Origin: Glebionis coronaria
Taxonomy: Eukaryota > Streptophyta > Magnoliopsida > Asterales > Asteraceae
Length of the DNA stretch: 64,000 nt
Direction: 5' to 3'
Assembly: GCA_025667525.1 (NCBI GenBank)
Contig: CM046882.1
Coordinates: forward strand, 27,555,394-27,619,393
A model generated the notes under the pieces. It was not told the DNA's origin. It saw only the letters and a program-made list of their open reading frames with translations, and made no database searches. Positions 21,258-33,783 of this stretch are shown here, piece by piece. The first letter of the stretch is position 1. Each line of letters starts with the position of its first letter. The position numbers and the translations under genes were made by a program.

Positions 21258-24200
21258 TCATTCCTTCAAGGGCTTTAGTCCCATTCCTTTAGACGACTTA
21301 CTAACTAACTCTCTGCTTAAGCCTTTCGTAAGCGGATCCGCAATGTTATCCTTTGACTTCACATAGTCAATTGAGATAACTCCTGTTGAGAGTAGTTGTC
21401 GTACCGAATTATGTCGACGACGGATATGTCTAGACTTTCCATTATACATTGTGCTATGAGCTCTGCCAATTGCCGATTGACTATCACAATGTATACTAAT
21501 GTCCGTTACCGGTTTAGGCCACCTGGGTATGTCCTCTACGAATTGACGTAGCCATTCCGCCTCTTCTCCGCATTTATCTAACGCGATAAATTCTGATTCC
21601 ATCGTGGACTTAGCTATTACAGTTTGCTTGGAAGACTTCCAAGATATAGTGGCCCCTCCCAGTGTAAACACATATCCACTGGTCGATCTAGAATCCTTTA
21701 TGTCAGATATCCAATTTGCATCACTGTATCCTTCAATAACAGATGGATATCTAGCATAATTCAGTCCATAATCACGATTGTATCTCAAATAATAAAGTAC
21801 CCTAGTCATAGCTTTCCAATGTGCATCACTTGGATTACTAGTATATCTACTTAGCCTGCTAACAGCATATGCTAAGTCAGGTCGGGTACATGTCATCAAA
21901 TACATCAACATGCCAATAATTCTTGAATACTCTAATTGGGCAACACCTGCGCCTCTATTTTTAGATAGATGCAAACTGGTGTCAATTGGATTTCTAGCTA
22001 GGCCGGAATCCCCCGCATTATGAGTATTGAGAATTTTGTCCATGTAATGTGCTTGACTTAATGCAATTCCACTATGAGTTCGTATGATCTTTATTCCAAG
22101 GATCACATCAGCCAAACCCATATCTTTCATGTCAAACTTTGATTTCAACATGTCTTTAGTAGACTTGATCATCTTGTCGTTACTGCCAACGATAAGCATA
22201 TCATCAACATAAAGACACAAGATTACATATCCACTATCCGTGTCTTTGACATAAACACACTTGTCGCATTCATTAATTTTGAATCCACCCTCTAGCATGG
22301 CGTGATCAAACTTTTGATGCCATTGTTTTGGAGCTTGCTTTAAGTCATACAATGACTTAACAAGCCTACAAACTTTGCTCTCTTGTCCAGGAGCCATGAA
22401 ACCCTAAGGTGGGTTCATGTATATTTCTTCTTCTAAATCTCCATTTAGAAAAGCCGTTTTCACATCCATTTGGTGAACTTCTAAATTTCTTAATGCGGCA
22501 ATAGCAAGAATCATCCTAATAGAAGTTATTCGCGTAACAGGCGAATAAGTATCAAAGTAATCTAGACCTTCACGTTGTCTAAAACCTTTGATCACCAATC
22601 TTGCTTTGTACTTATCAATGGTGCCATCAGCTTTCATCTTCTTCTTGAAGATCCATTTATAGGCTAGTGGTTTACAACCAAGAGGTAAATCCACGAGCTC
22701 CCAAGTATGATTTTGTAAAATAGACTCTATTTCACTATTAATCGCTTCTTTCCATCGAGGTCCTTCCGAGGAATTTACAGCTTCTTGATAAGAAGTAGGT
22801 TCATTTTCTACCATAAAAGAGACAAAATCGGGTCCAAAGGATTTCTCGGTTCTTGCCCGTTTGCTTCTTCTAGGTTCAACCTCTTCTTCCTCGGGTTGAT
22901 CTTGTCTCTCATCTTGGAGATCATCATCATCTCGTTGTCTCTTATCTTGGACAACTGCATCATCTATTCTAGATGTGCTTCCATTTTCCTTCTTTAAACA
23001 AGGAAATATGTTTTCAAAGAAGGACGCATTCCTTGATTCCATAACTGTGTTCTTGTGTATATCAGGATTTTTCGAATCATGTACAATGAAACGATACGCA
23101 CTACTATTCTTAGCATATCCAATGAATATACAATCCACAGATTTAGGTCCAATCGTTTGGGCCTTAGGTGTCGGCACAGCTACCTTGGCTAGACACCCCC
23201 ACACTCGTAAGTACTGGTATGATGGTTTTCTTCCCATCCACAGTTCATATGGGGTTTCCTCTTTATCCTTACGAGGTATCTTGTTTAAAAGATAAGTAGC
23301 CGTTAGAATGGCTTCCCCCCACATGTCCCGGCTCAAACCAGAACTTAACAACATGGCATTAACCATCTCTTTCAAGGTACGGTTCTTCCTTTCGGCAATA
23401 CCGTTTTGCTGAGGTGAATAAGGAGCAGTAAACTCATGTCTAATTCCATGTTTTGCACATAGATCAGCAAAAGGAGACACATATTCACCTCCTCTATCAC
23501 TTCGTACAACCTTGATTTTCCTACCAAGTTGATTCTCAACTTCGGTTTTGTATAGAACAAACTTGTCTATAGCTTCATCTTTACTTTTCAACAAGTAAAC
23601 GTAGCAGTACTTTGTGCAATCATCAATAAACGTGATGAAGTACTTATTGCCACCTTTTGTGGGTAGTGATTTCAAATCACATATGTCTGTGTGTATCATA
23701 TCAAGTGGTTCGGTTTTTCGTTCAACCGATTTGAAAGATGATCTTGTAAGTTTGGCTTCGACACAAGTTTCACACTTATAATTTGAATCAATATGAAAAT
23801 TTGGTATGCCATTAAATTTAATCAAACGACACATTGAATTAAAATTAACATGTCCAAGACGGCCATGCCACACATTCGAAGACTCAATCAAGTAAGCAGA
23901 AGAATTCATTTTATTGATATCATTCTTAACAACTATTACATTGAGCTTAAACATACCATTCAGGGCATACCCCTTACCAACATACATTTGATTCTTAGAA
24001 AGTACAACTTTATCAGACTAAAAAACAAGACGAAAACCAAACTTATTCAAAAGCCATCCGGACACAAGATTCTTGCGAATCTCCGGAACATACAAGACTT
24101 TAGTCAACTTGAGCTCTTTCTCGGATGTCATCTTCAAAATAACATCTCCTTCGCCCTTGATATCAGCAGTTGCAGAGTTGCCCATGTACAGCTTCTCTCC

Positions 24201-25213
24201 ATTGTCAACCGCTCTGAAAGAGTGAAACATACTCTTGTCAGCACACACATGACGGGTTGCCCCAGTATCAACCCACCAATCATTATTATTAGAACCTACC
24301 AGGTTAACTTCAGAGATCATGGTAACGACATCATACACCATAGCAATCATGTCCACATTATCATTCACCATATTAGCCTCGCGTGGAGTCACCCGCTTTG
24401 GCGCTTTGCAATTAGCAGCACGATGACCTGGCTTGTCACAGTTGAAGCAATTTCCTTGGAACTTCTGCTTCGCAATTCCAGCCTTAGGAGCAAGGTACTC
24501 AGACTTCCCTTTGCTCTTCTTGTCATTCTTCCCTTTTCCAAAGCTCTTGCCTTTAGACTTTGAAGAAGACGAACCATGCTCAACCATATTTGCCTTGGCA
24601 GAATCAGGTGTATAAGTGTTTTTCTGAGCCAGCTTGTTGTCCTCTTCAATACGAAGACGAACAACCAAGTCTTCAACAGTCATCTCCTTTCGCTTATGCT
24701 TCAAGTAGTTTTTAAATTCTACCCAGCTTGGAGGTAACTTTTCAATGATAGCAGCAACTTGAAAAGTTTCACTCAAAGTCATACCCTCAGCATGAATGTC
24801 GTGTAGCAAAACCTGCAGATCTTGAACCTGAGTTATCACACTCTTTGAATCAACCATCTTGTAATCCAAAAAGCGAGCTACCACGAACTTCTTTGTACCA
24901 GCATCCTCAGTTTTGTACTTGCGTTCCAACGACTCCCATAATTCTTTGGCAGTCTTAGTCTTGCAGTACACATTGTACAAAGAGTCCACCAAACCATTCA
25001 GAATATAGTTGTGACACAAGAAGTCTGAATGTTTCCATGCTTCAACAGCTTGCACGGCTTGTTGATTTTCGGGTACACCTTCTCTAGGAGGTTCCACCTG
25101 AGGTACAGTCTCCTTTAAGAACTTCGCAAGGTTCAAAGTAGTGAGATAGAAGAACATCTTCTGCTGCCACCTCTTAAAATTCTGTCCATTGAATTTTTCT
25201 GGTTTTTCAGCAT
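21258..25213 (-). pseudogene. Copia gag-pol, 5'-truncated with two amber stops, copy 1
   Basis: One reading frame interrupted by two in-frame TAG codons, giving open pieces 24018-25213 (gag without its first 45 or so residues, CCHC knuckle, DTG protease), 22404-23987 (HHCC, integrase D-D-35-E, start of reverse transcriptase) and 21258-22397 (RT with YVDD, RNase H). The gag piece carries Pro in the YVPEIRKN motif where unit 2 has Leu. Non-functional because it lacks the gag start, 5' LTR and leader, besides the nonsense codons. Confidence 0.93.
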
Positions 25214-25223
25214 AATTTTTCTG
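25214..25223 (+). other. Duplication junction with templated filler
   Basis: Ten bases (AATTTTTCTG) separate the end of unit 1 from the first base of unit 2. With the following GTTT they repeat the 14-bp word at 25192-25205, so the junction carries a short templated copy of sequence 22 bp upstream. GTTT is also the first four bases of the left breakpoint (11051-11054), giving microhomology. This fits template switching or end joining. Confidence 0.85.
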
Positions 25224-25290
25224 GTTTCTAGATTTTAATTTAAAGCTTAATTTTAATTTTAATTCGAAAATTAATTGTTAAAAAGCAAAA

Positions 25291-25362
25291 GGGGCATTCC
25301 GAGAATTGAACTCGGGACCTCTCGCACCCTAAGCGAGAATCATACCACTAGACCAAATACCC
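25291..25362 (-). tRNA. tRNA-Pro (AGG), copy 2
   Basis: Identical to the tRNA-Pro at 11118-11189, including the position-4 U-G pair and the immediate TTTT terminator on the minus strand. It lies 68 bp inside unit 2, but without the tRNA-Asn neighbour, since the duplication begins after that gene. Confidence 0.94.
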
Positions 25363-27100
25363 TTATTTCTTAACCTATCGTAAGTAGCTTATTTATTAGC
25401 AATGTTAGCTTATTGCCTAAATTTATATGAATAAGTTTATTCAAAAAGTTTAAATTCGTGCCTTTTTACTCTTGTGATTATCCAGATTATTTACTCTTGT
25501 TGAAATTTGTGGGGTTTAATTCTTATTAGCTAGGAGCTACGGAAACGAAAAACTATCCTTCTAGTACTTTATGTTACTAACAGAATGTTGTTTAGTTCCA
25601 TAACCCACAACACTTTACAAATATGTCAAAGGTTCTTCGATTTTATCGAGCATCCCAACTATCAGGTTATGTGTGTATCGACTAAGTCGACTTGACGCTA
25701 TATTCCAAATCAATGATCTTTAGAAATACATACACATAATTGTTGAGCAAGTCCGAACCAAACTTGAAACTTCATATCCAAAACTTACTCGCCGTTAACA
25801 CATTTTTTCTTTTGAAACCGTTTAAGATCCGAAACATTTAAAGTAACCAATAGTTTCTTCTTGTCTCCAAATATAAGAGCACCTCTGAAGTCGGCAAATC
25901 TTTAACTTTCAGCTCCATTCTCGGGAACGAGCAGTAACCAATAGTTTCTTCTTCTAAATCTAAGGGCCCGATACTTTACTTAAAATTGAAATTTAATTGT
26001 TATTGGAAAAAATGCGTACATGAAAAAATTTCTGGTCTAAATTATGAGAAAAACCGCAAGAGCTACAGGTCCAATAGTAGTAGAAATAGTGCCATATTTC
26101 ATCATATGATCTGCATTATGCTAATAGTAAGTTTGGTAGTAAATTATCGTTGATTTCATGATATGATATAATGGTGCTCATAAATAACAAAATAAAGGCC
26201 TATATATAGTGAGCCGATTTTCAACTGCGTTCAGATGTTTTGGAGTTGGTTTTGTTGTCTAACCAATGTACGCCTTGTAGACAATATCTTTTGGACTAGT
26301 AAGCTCTAAATTATAACTTGAAGAAAGTGTTAAAGGTATTTATTTACTCAATAGCAACATTGCCAAAACCACAAGCAATAATGCTGAATAAAGCGAACAT
26401 GTTTTATGCTTGTTTATCATGCTTCAGCTAATAAAAATTAGCCTTGTTACGAGTTCTGGTAGCTCTTATGCTAGCTTTTTAAGAGCATAAGCTCTTGGAA
26501 CATAAGCTTCTTTAGCGTTTGAGAACATCAACACGAATTAAAAACATCAGCATGCATTACTAATATTGTTGCTACCTGTAGGAGAACTTAGTTCCTGCAT
26601 GTTGTCTTGTTTAAGAACATCAGCAGGCATTAAAAACGACGATGAAGAAAAGGTTAGTCTAGATTGATATCGAGGTTTGCTCACTTCTATCTGAACCTTT
26701 TATGTGAATAATATTTCGAAAAAACAGCACTAATTAGCTACTAATGAAAGTCAAAACATTGAGGTTGACCGAAAGTTGATTTATGGTCCGAATGCCAGTG
26801 CTTATTCCTCTCATAGTAAGCTAATATATGTTCTTTGGATATGTTCATGCTATTCGTAAACTTTCAAAACCAGTTAAATCTTGTGGCTTAGTGGCATAAC
26901 TTTTAACTTTTCTAAATCTGGCCGATTGTTCATGTTAGAAATGTTTTAACTTCAATTGAATCCATGTAGCTAAGTAACTACACATAAATACATAATCCCA
27001 ATCGATGTGTAAGATGTCAACCGCGAGTGTCTTGCCTTTTCTTTGTATAAAACGTAGTATACGGAACGGTCATACATGAGTAGGAAATGGCATGTTATAT
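25363..27100. other. Gene-free stretch in unit 2
   Basis: Copy of 11190-12927; no recognisable feature. Confidence 0.5.
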
Positions 27101-27237
27101 ATATCATAACCAAAGCTTTTTCTAGTAATCCCGCTCGACTATACAAATCAACTACTGTATACATGAGTAAATGAGTAATGTTATGAAGTTGGACCGATAC
27201 GATGATCTTTCACCATCATATTGAGATAATTTATGCT
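27101..27237 (-). pseudogene. PPR protein relic, copy 2
   Basis: Same fragment as 12928-13064, with the same stop and frameshift between the VKDHRIGPTS and TVVDLYSRAGLLEKAL pieces. The decay predates the tandem duplication. Confidence 0.7.
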
Positions 27238-28430
27238 CTATGTTATAGCATGTGGGCAACCTCTTAACTTTGCAACCTTATTTTACATTTTGATTGATGC
27301 CAAAATATGTTGAAGCCTCAAAGGCATACACCTGGTGACTTATTGGCTCACAACTCTCACCACATATATAGATTGATTGACAAAATCACTTCTAAATGAA
27401 ATGACCACCTTGACCTTCTTACATGGTTTCACATGTTGGATGCATTTAAAGTGTGTACTAAGCCCTCCAATTGGTCCCAAAAATGGCTGAACTGCCAATG
27501 GTCCTGCAAGGCTTTTTCTAGCTCATTGCTGCTGATCTTCCACAGAGATTGATGGACATTTGACAATACTACTTCTAAGTGAAATTACCATTTTCACCTT
27601 AGTGGTCACGAATGGCATCTTTGAGTTGACTTGCAGACTATAAACATGTATTAATACACCACTAAACTCATGAAATACCCTTTTGCTACACATTGCTAAA
27701 CTAATGACTTTTACTGTATCATTTCACTCAACAAAATTGAAACATGCTCATGCAGAGAACATTAGTGGTGTATGATTAACATATTACCCCTCTTCAACAG
27801 AAAATTAAGAAAGATCCCCGGATTTTATCTTCTAATGCGCGTGAAGCAACCGATGTTCACGCCATTGTTTCTGAACTTTCCCTTAACCATCCAAGCACTA
27901 CTCTAAGATGGTCATTAGCGCACCAACTAATAAAACAAAAAATATAATGTTGTGATAATCTATCTTAAGTTTTAACACATAATTAAAACATATAATTGCA
28001 TAGGTTTCACAATTTTTGTTGGAATTGAATTATTGGGCCATCAAAAAATTTAAGATGGTGTGCGATAGTTCCTATATGGCTATGCATCTGAGTTGACTTG
28101 TTTTTTACTTTTGTACTGTATTATTTTGTAAACAAATGATTGAAAAACATAGGTTAAACAATGTCTAAAAATTGGTATTTAATTGACTCGACGAAACAAC
28201 CAAGTCATAGTTCAACCGATTCAACCGACTAAAATCTAAATTTTAAAACATTAATGTTAAATACTTACTATCATTTATGTTTGACTCAACAATCACATTT
28301 GCCATAAAAGTTCCAAGTTTCCACCATTTTCCCGCCAAAAAATACTTCCATTTATATCCAAACTCACCATTTTTCACACATTTTCACACTTACACTAGTA
28401 TATGCTAGTAGTAAAAAATAATTTATCACC
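27238..28430. other. Non-coding stretch with a short open island, unit 2
   Basis: Copy of 13065-14257. The unidentified 55-codon open island is at 27780-27947 here. Confidence 0.45.
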
Positions 28431-29106
28431 ATGATAATGGGTGCATCAAATTTAATGATGGGCTTAACTTTTGTATTAGTAATATCTCTTGCTATAGTTC
28501 TTGCCTTAGTTTTAATCCTACTAGCTGAACTTTACTGTTCCGTCATTTTACGTCGTCGTAACACCGCAACTACTACTACCACCACCACCACCACCGTAAA
28601 CCACCACCACCCACAACCATCTTCACTCACCAGCTTAGGTGTACTTTCAGCTCCTAGAAACCTTCTCTACCCCACCCTCGCCGGAAATTTCGCCGTGCCG
28701 GAGAAGTCGCCGGAGAACCGCCGGAGATATTGAGAAACAGCTAAATTCGGCGGTTATTACAGATGGGTATGATCGGAAAAGTATCTCCGGGAGAAAAGAT
28801 GAACTTGGTTTGATTTACATTTCGAATCCGGTGTTTGACGACGGAGAAAATGGTCGTCGGAAAATGGGGGTAACACCGTTCGAGACGCCGGAGGCTTCAG
28901 CGTCGCGGCTCGAGACGGAAGATGATGATGATGAGGAGGAGATAATGTCGGTGACACCGCCGTTAACGCCGATGAAAAAGTTAGCTGCGGCGGTTGTTAA
29001 CGGTGGTGGAATGTCGTCCACGTCATCATCAGGGACTCTTTGTACTTCTTCCTTTCTTGGTGAAATTTTTTATTGTTTTTGCCTTTTAGTAATATATTGT
29101 AGTTTA
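28431..29106 (+). pseudogene. Small plant membrane protein, frameshifted and Harbinger-interrupted, copy 2
   Basis: Identical in structure to 14258-14933: a signal-anchor-like hydrophobic start with the AELYCSVILRRR motif, a stop at 28733, and continuation in the +1 frame (ISNPVFDD, TPFETPEAS, TPPLTPMKK) running into the Harbinger element at 29107. Because unit 2 keeps both Harbinger ends, the insertion site is clear: TTA at 29104-29106 and again at 31063-31065. The reading frame across the empty site meets a TAA within about 15 bp of the right flank, so the element sits very near the original end of this frame or within an intron. Confidence 0.6.
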
Positions 29107-31062
29107 GAGCACAGGGTGTGGTTTGGTGCCGTCGTGTTGAGCCGTGGGAAAACACCAATTTTTTCAAGGGTGTGGTGTGTGGTGGGTAAATGATCCCACC
29201 ACATCAGGAACACGAAAACACCACATTTCACGCTCCTTGGTTGACTTGAGCCGTGGTGTTTTTGTGGGACCCACTACTTATTAAAAAAAAATTAAAAACA
29301 AAATTATAAAAAAAATTATAAAACAAATTTATTAAACATTTCATTAAAAAAAAGTACATAAATTAAAAAAAATACGAAAATTAAAAAAAATCACAAAAAA
29401 AAATTACAAATATAAAAAAAGTACATTTTATTGCTCTTCTTCTTGATTCCACAAGTGTTCAACAAGGTCGTATCGAAGGTCTTCGTGCGTTGCTCTATCC
29501 CGAAGTTCTTTTGTTTTCATTTGTTGTCTTTCGCATCGTTCGACCCAAGTACGTGTAATGTTGGGTTCGGGAGAAACGTACATGTGCATATATTCACTTA
29601 TATCGAACTTTTGGTCTTTCAATATCATGTTGTGTAATATAATGCAAGTGTACATAATTCTCCTAATGATGTTCATTTGATACGCTCGTGCCGGTTGTTG
29701 TATAATTCCCCACCGACCTTGTAGCACACCAAAGGCTCTTTCAACATCTTTTCTTGCACTTTCTTGAACCTTCTTAAACTTCAATGTTTTTGCATCTCTA
29801 GCGACACTAAAAGCTTTGACAAAAGTAGACCATTGTGGATAAATACCATCCGCTAAATAATAACCTTTGTAATAAGTATTCCCGTTGACTTCAAACGGAG
29901 TTTCGGGAGCTCTATCGGCTAGAAGGTCATCAAATAACGGTGAACCATTTAACACATTAAGGTCGTTATTTGCACCTGGTACCCCAAAATATGCATGCCA
30001 AAACCATAATTGTTGATCGGCTACGGCCTCAAGCATTATAGTCGGGTATTTTTTACATCTATTTTTAAATTGACCATGTAACGCCTTGGGCCATTTAACC
30101 CATTCCCAATGCATACAATCTATGCTCCCTAGCATTCCCGGAAGACCGTGTTTCTTCTCATGTAAATCATATACATGTTGGACATCCGCTAAATTAGGTT
30201 TTCTAAAATATTCTTCAACATACAATATATATATATGCATTTAGTAAAATACCATAAGCATTCACGGGAACAACGTGCCGCACATTGCAAATACTCGTCA
30301 AATGCATCGGGGCTTGAACCATATGCCAATTGACGTATGGCGGATGTACATTTCAAACGAGTAGAAAACCCCAAACGACCCGTTGCATCTACACGTTGCT
30401 TAAAAAAATGGAAGTATTCGGGCAAAGGGTCGGCATTATAATTTTGTATATCACTAACAATTTTATTAAATAAAGTGGAGCTCATACGATACCTTCGTCG
30501 AAAATATTCTTCCGGATATATAGGTGGCGTATCTTCATCCCCAAAATAATCTCGTTGTAGTTTTTCTTCCGCCAATTCTCTTTCACGTGGAATGTAGTGT
30601 CTTGTATACGAGTTTCTTTCGTCTTCAACTTCGTCTATTCGATCTAAATAATCGATGTATTGCGCGTAATTATTCATATCAAGTGTGGAGTAATACTCAT
30701 ACATATCGGGAATGTCTTCCATTTTAAACTAGTGTGTGTATATAATTGTTGAGGTGAAATTGGTGAATTGTATGTGATTTATAGGTGAAAATGGGAGTTT
30801 TATAGGTAAAAAATAGGGTTTTTTTGAAAAAAACGGACCTCAAACGGTCAAAAATTCAATTCCAACGGTCAAAAAATCAATTCCAACGGCTATAAACTTT
30901 TTCCAAAAAAAAAATAAAAAATAAAAAAAATTAAATATGCACGAAAACGCGCGCCGTCCCCTCGGCGCGAGGCACGAAAACGCCACACGGGGTGTGGTTT
31001 CTCGCGCCGTCGTGTCGCGTTTTCGCACGGCGCGAGGGGAAAAATACCCGTACCCTGTGCTC
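29107..31062 (-). mobile_element. PIF/Harbinger element with intact ends, 1956 bp, copy 2
   Basis: Terminal inverted repeats GAGCACAGGGT (29107-29117) and its complement ACCCTGTGCTC (31052-31062) are perfect over 11 bp, flanked by the 3-bp direct repeat TTA on both sides. TTA is the usual target of this superfamily. It codes for a single transposase on the minus strand. GC-rich subterminal words such as GTGTGGTTT and GCCGTCGTG occur at both ends. Confidence 0.95.
29428..30722 (-). pseudogene. PIF/Harbinger transposase (HARBI1/ALP1-like), frameshifted, copy 2
   Basis: As in copy 1: an N-terminal piece (30189-30722) and a C-terminal catalytic piece (29428-30240) overlap at a TA tract near 30222-30235, where the frame changes. 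Catalytic D, D and E are all present (D41, D131, E167 of the 270-residue piece). The residue before NTYYKGYY is Gly here and Glu in copy 1, from a single base change. Without the 2-nt shift it would be one protein of about 420 residues, the normal range for this family. Confidence 0.9.
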
Positions 31063-31075
31063 TTAGTTTTGAGTT

Positions 31076-31679
31076 TTTAAAATTTTAACCATTATCAAAT
31101 GAGATAAAAAAAGTACTAACATAGTGCAGTGTTTACTAATTTTTCTTGAAAAGAATGGTTAGTTTCTAATGAAATCATAATGAATTTTGGTAACCATTAA
31201 CTCAACAAGTTTACATCTAGGCATGTACTTGAAGACATTATTTTTTTCAATTTAATATTGATTTTTAGAAAAATATCCATGTTTCTTAAATATATGTTAA
31301 ATGTACCGTGTTTATCGAAATACGTTTTCATTATTACGGTTCAAATTTTTTGTCTTAAAAAAGTTAATATTAATGATATTTGCTTACTAAATTAAACGTG
31401 AAAAAAAGTAAAGGTCACTAAAAATATATATTTTTATCTATTTATACTAAAAAAAGTCAATAAATTTCATTTTTACTACCTTATATTAAAAAGAAAAAAA
31501 ATCGGTAACTCAAATAATTACTAAAAATATATTCATACTCAATATTTAATGTGAAAAAGTGTTAAACTTTCAATGATTATTTTCTTTAGAAGAAAAAAAT
31601 GTGAGTTTTCTTGTCAATTTTTATATTTAATATGTTTTAGTAAAAAAAGTTATAATTATTTAAATTATTGTTTATCATA
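31076..31679. other. Gene-free AT-rich stretch in unit 2
   Basis: Copy of 16941-17544; nothing recognisable. Confidence 0.5.
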
Positions 31680-32534
31680 CTAGTTATACTACCCGTGCAC
31701 GCACGGGGTTCTAACATAATTTTTTGAAAAAAAAAGCAAATAGTGTATTCTTTCCTTTCAGCACTCAAATGGATCATTAATCTTTTAAGTATACTAGACG
31801 ATTACCCGCGCATAACAGCGGAATTACCTAAAGACATATAATTAATGATATGCTAATTGATTCGATGGTCGAACTCGTGACCCAATAATTTCCCTAGCGA
31901 TAGATAGTTAATGATTTATTAATTGACCCGATGGTCGAATCGGTAACCCGGTGACTCGTCCGGGTTAAACCGGTAGGCGAGCCCGTTCCCATTGACTCGA
32001 TCGGGTTGAATCGATGGTCGAACCCGTGTCCGGTGGTTGAACCCGTGGCCCGGTGACTCGATAGGATTGACCCGGTGGTCGAAACGAGTGACCCCGTGGC
32101 GGTGGCTCGACAGGATTGACCCGGTTGTCGAACCCGTGACCCGGTGACTCGATCGGGTTAACCAGATGGTCGAACCCGTGACTCGAAAAGATTGGCCCGA
32201 TGGCCGAACCCGTTACCCGGTGACTCAATCGGGTTGGTCCGATGGTCGATCCGTGATCCGATGACTCGACTGGGTTGACCCGTTGGTGGAACCCGTGACC
32301 AAGTTACGTGACCGAATTAATTCGGTGGTGGAACCCGTGAACCGGTAACTTATTCCATTGTTTATGGTTTATTTTTTCAACATTTCTTACTTTATCCAAC
32401 TTATGTGCATTTAATTTTTCAACAATTCTATAATTAATATCCAACTTCTATGCATTTAATTTTTCAACAATTCCATAATTAAGTTATTTTTCAACATTCA
32501 AGGTTTTGGGGTTTTTCCTTTTAAGTAGTAGAGA
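31680..32534 (-). mobile_element. Helitron, 5' TCTCTACTA, two CTAG 3' ends, copy 2
   Basis: Copy of 17545-18399. 5' end TCTCTACTACTT at 32534; first 3' end CTAG at 31794-31797; second CTAG at 31680-31683 after the perfect hairpin CCCGTGC-GT-GCACGGG. Flanking A and T are conserved. Confidence 0.82.
31856..32348. repeat. About 42-bp minisatellite inside Helitron, copy 2
   Basis: Same array as 17721-18213, with the same number of units and no length change seen by eye. That is notable for a minisatellite and supports a very recent duplication. Confidence 0.9.
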
Positions 32535-33778
32535 TAAGTATATTGGGTGCACTTGAATGATAGAGGTTTTGTGGTCAGACTACAAAATTATACTTTGTTT
32601 CATGTAAATATGATAGTAACATCTATGTCTCTTTCATCTTATGATGATGATATTAAAGTGAATATTATCCCTTATTACACAATCAGTAGTGGAAATACAA
32701 AGCATGAGAAAGTATTACGGTATTACCAAAATAGGCTTTTCTAATGGAGGAGTACAACTTCAATGCGAGAAGATAAAAGCCTTCTAGTTCTAGGTGGAAA
32801 CACGTACCTTGATCACTCAATGTACCTTGCTAAAGTTATCTTGAGCACGCCACTGTAAGCTCTAAATCTGTTATAAATCAAACCATTTTGTTCATTTATA
32901 TATGTTCATATACATATAACTGTGCATCAGTTTGCTTTATTATTTTTCCTTTCTTACAGCTGTAAGGGTTTTACATCAAACAAAATATGGTTCAAATATT
33001 TATATATCTGAATTAGTAGTCAGATTCAGATGCATATACAATGTATCATACAGATATGTTTTCCAAAAAAGAAGTTATATAACCATTTTTAGAGTAGCAA
33101 ACTATCAACAACATATTCGGGTCAGATGCTACAATTTATTCTCCAACTTCTAATTTTCCTTTCCAGATTCATATTTATTAGCAGACATTATGTGAGGATG
33201 TTCAAATTTAAAAGTTGCAGTTTTGATACATTTATATATGAGTGAGCCGATTTGGTCACAATTACTTATAATGGACCAAGCAAAAAAGTACATTCTTACT
33301 GATACTATAACTTTTCTGATCCTATTACACTAATTACTTATAAAAGTTGGTATAAACATGGCACTAAGTGCTTGGAGTCAACCAAAAGCAACCCATTTTG
33401 ACCCGAAATCAACACATGTTTTAAAAAGAAGGCCAGCGTAGCAGTGGTTGGATTTGCATATTCCAAAATCATCTGACCTTAAATTCATACAAACAGGGTC
33501 TTAAACAAATTAGTCATGCTCGCTATAGTATCTTATTTCTTACATCTATACACATCTTCAATTGCTTTTTTTATGCATGGACTTTGTTAGCAGTAAGTCG
33601 TATAGCCAGAAATACTATGTTTATGGTAATACAATACATACTATAATTATAAGATAAAAGCATAGCACCAAAGCGGCATTCATGTATGGATCCTTGACAA
33701 CATTAGGTTACTCCATGCGTACATTATTAATCGGGCAAGAATGAGCCGCCGTCAGCTGTAGTTTTCTTGTGGTCAGTC
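32535..33778. other. Gene-free stretch in unit 2
   Basis: Copy of 18400-19643; no supported feature. Confidence 0.45.
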
Positions 33779-33783
33779 ATGTC

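Larger units (their letters stand above)
11051..25213 (+). repeat. Tandem duplication, unit 1 (about 14.16 kb)
   Basis: Aligned by eye with 25224-39348 at offset 14173 up to 16858 and offset 14135 from 16941 onward. Only about seven substitutions plus a few homopolymer indels were noted outside one replaced block (16859-16940). The left edge is the last base of tRNA-Asn; the right edge lies within the Copia gag gene. Contents: tRNA-Pro, PPR relic, membrane-protein pseudogene, Harbinger element, Helitron, Copia missing its 5' LTR. Confidence 0.95.
19649..25213 (-). mobile_element. Ty1/Copia retrotransposon lacking its 5' end, copy 1
   Basis: 3' LTR at 19649-20655, preceded by the target sequence ATGTC at 19644-19648, then polypurine tract, pol and most of gag. 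It is cut at 25213 by the duplication junction, so the gag start, leader and 5' LTR are missing here and exist only in unit 2. It cannot be transcribed from its own promoter. Confidence 0.95.

Noticed and set aside
23850..24563. 237-codon plus-strand frame, also at 37985-38698
   Set aside because: It is antisense to the Copia gag-protease region; its length follows from the constraint on the coding strand.
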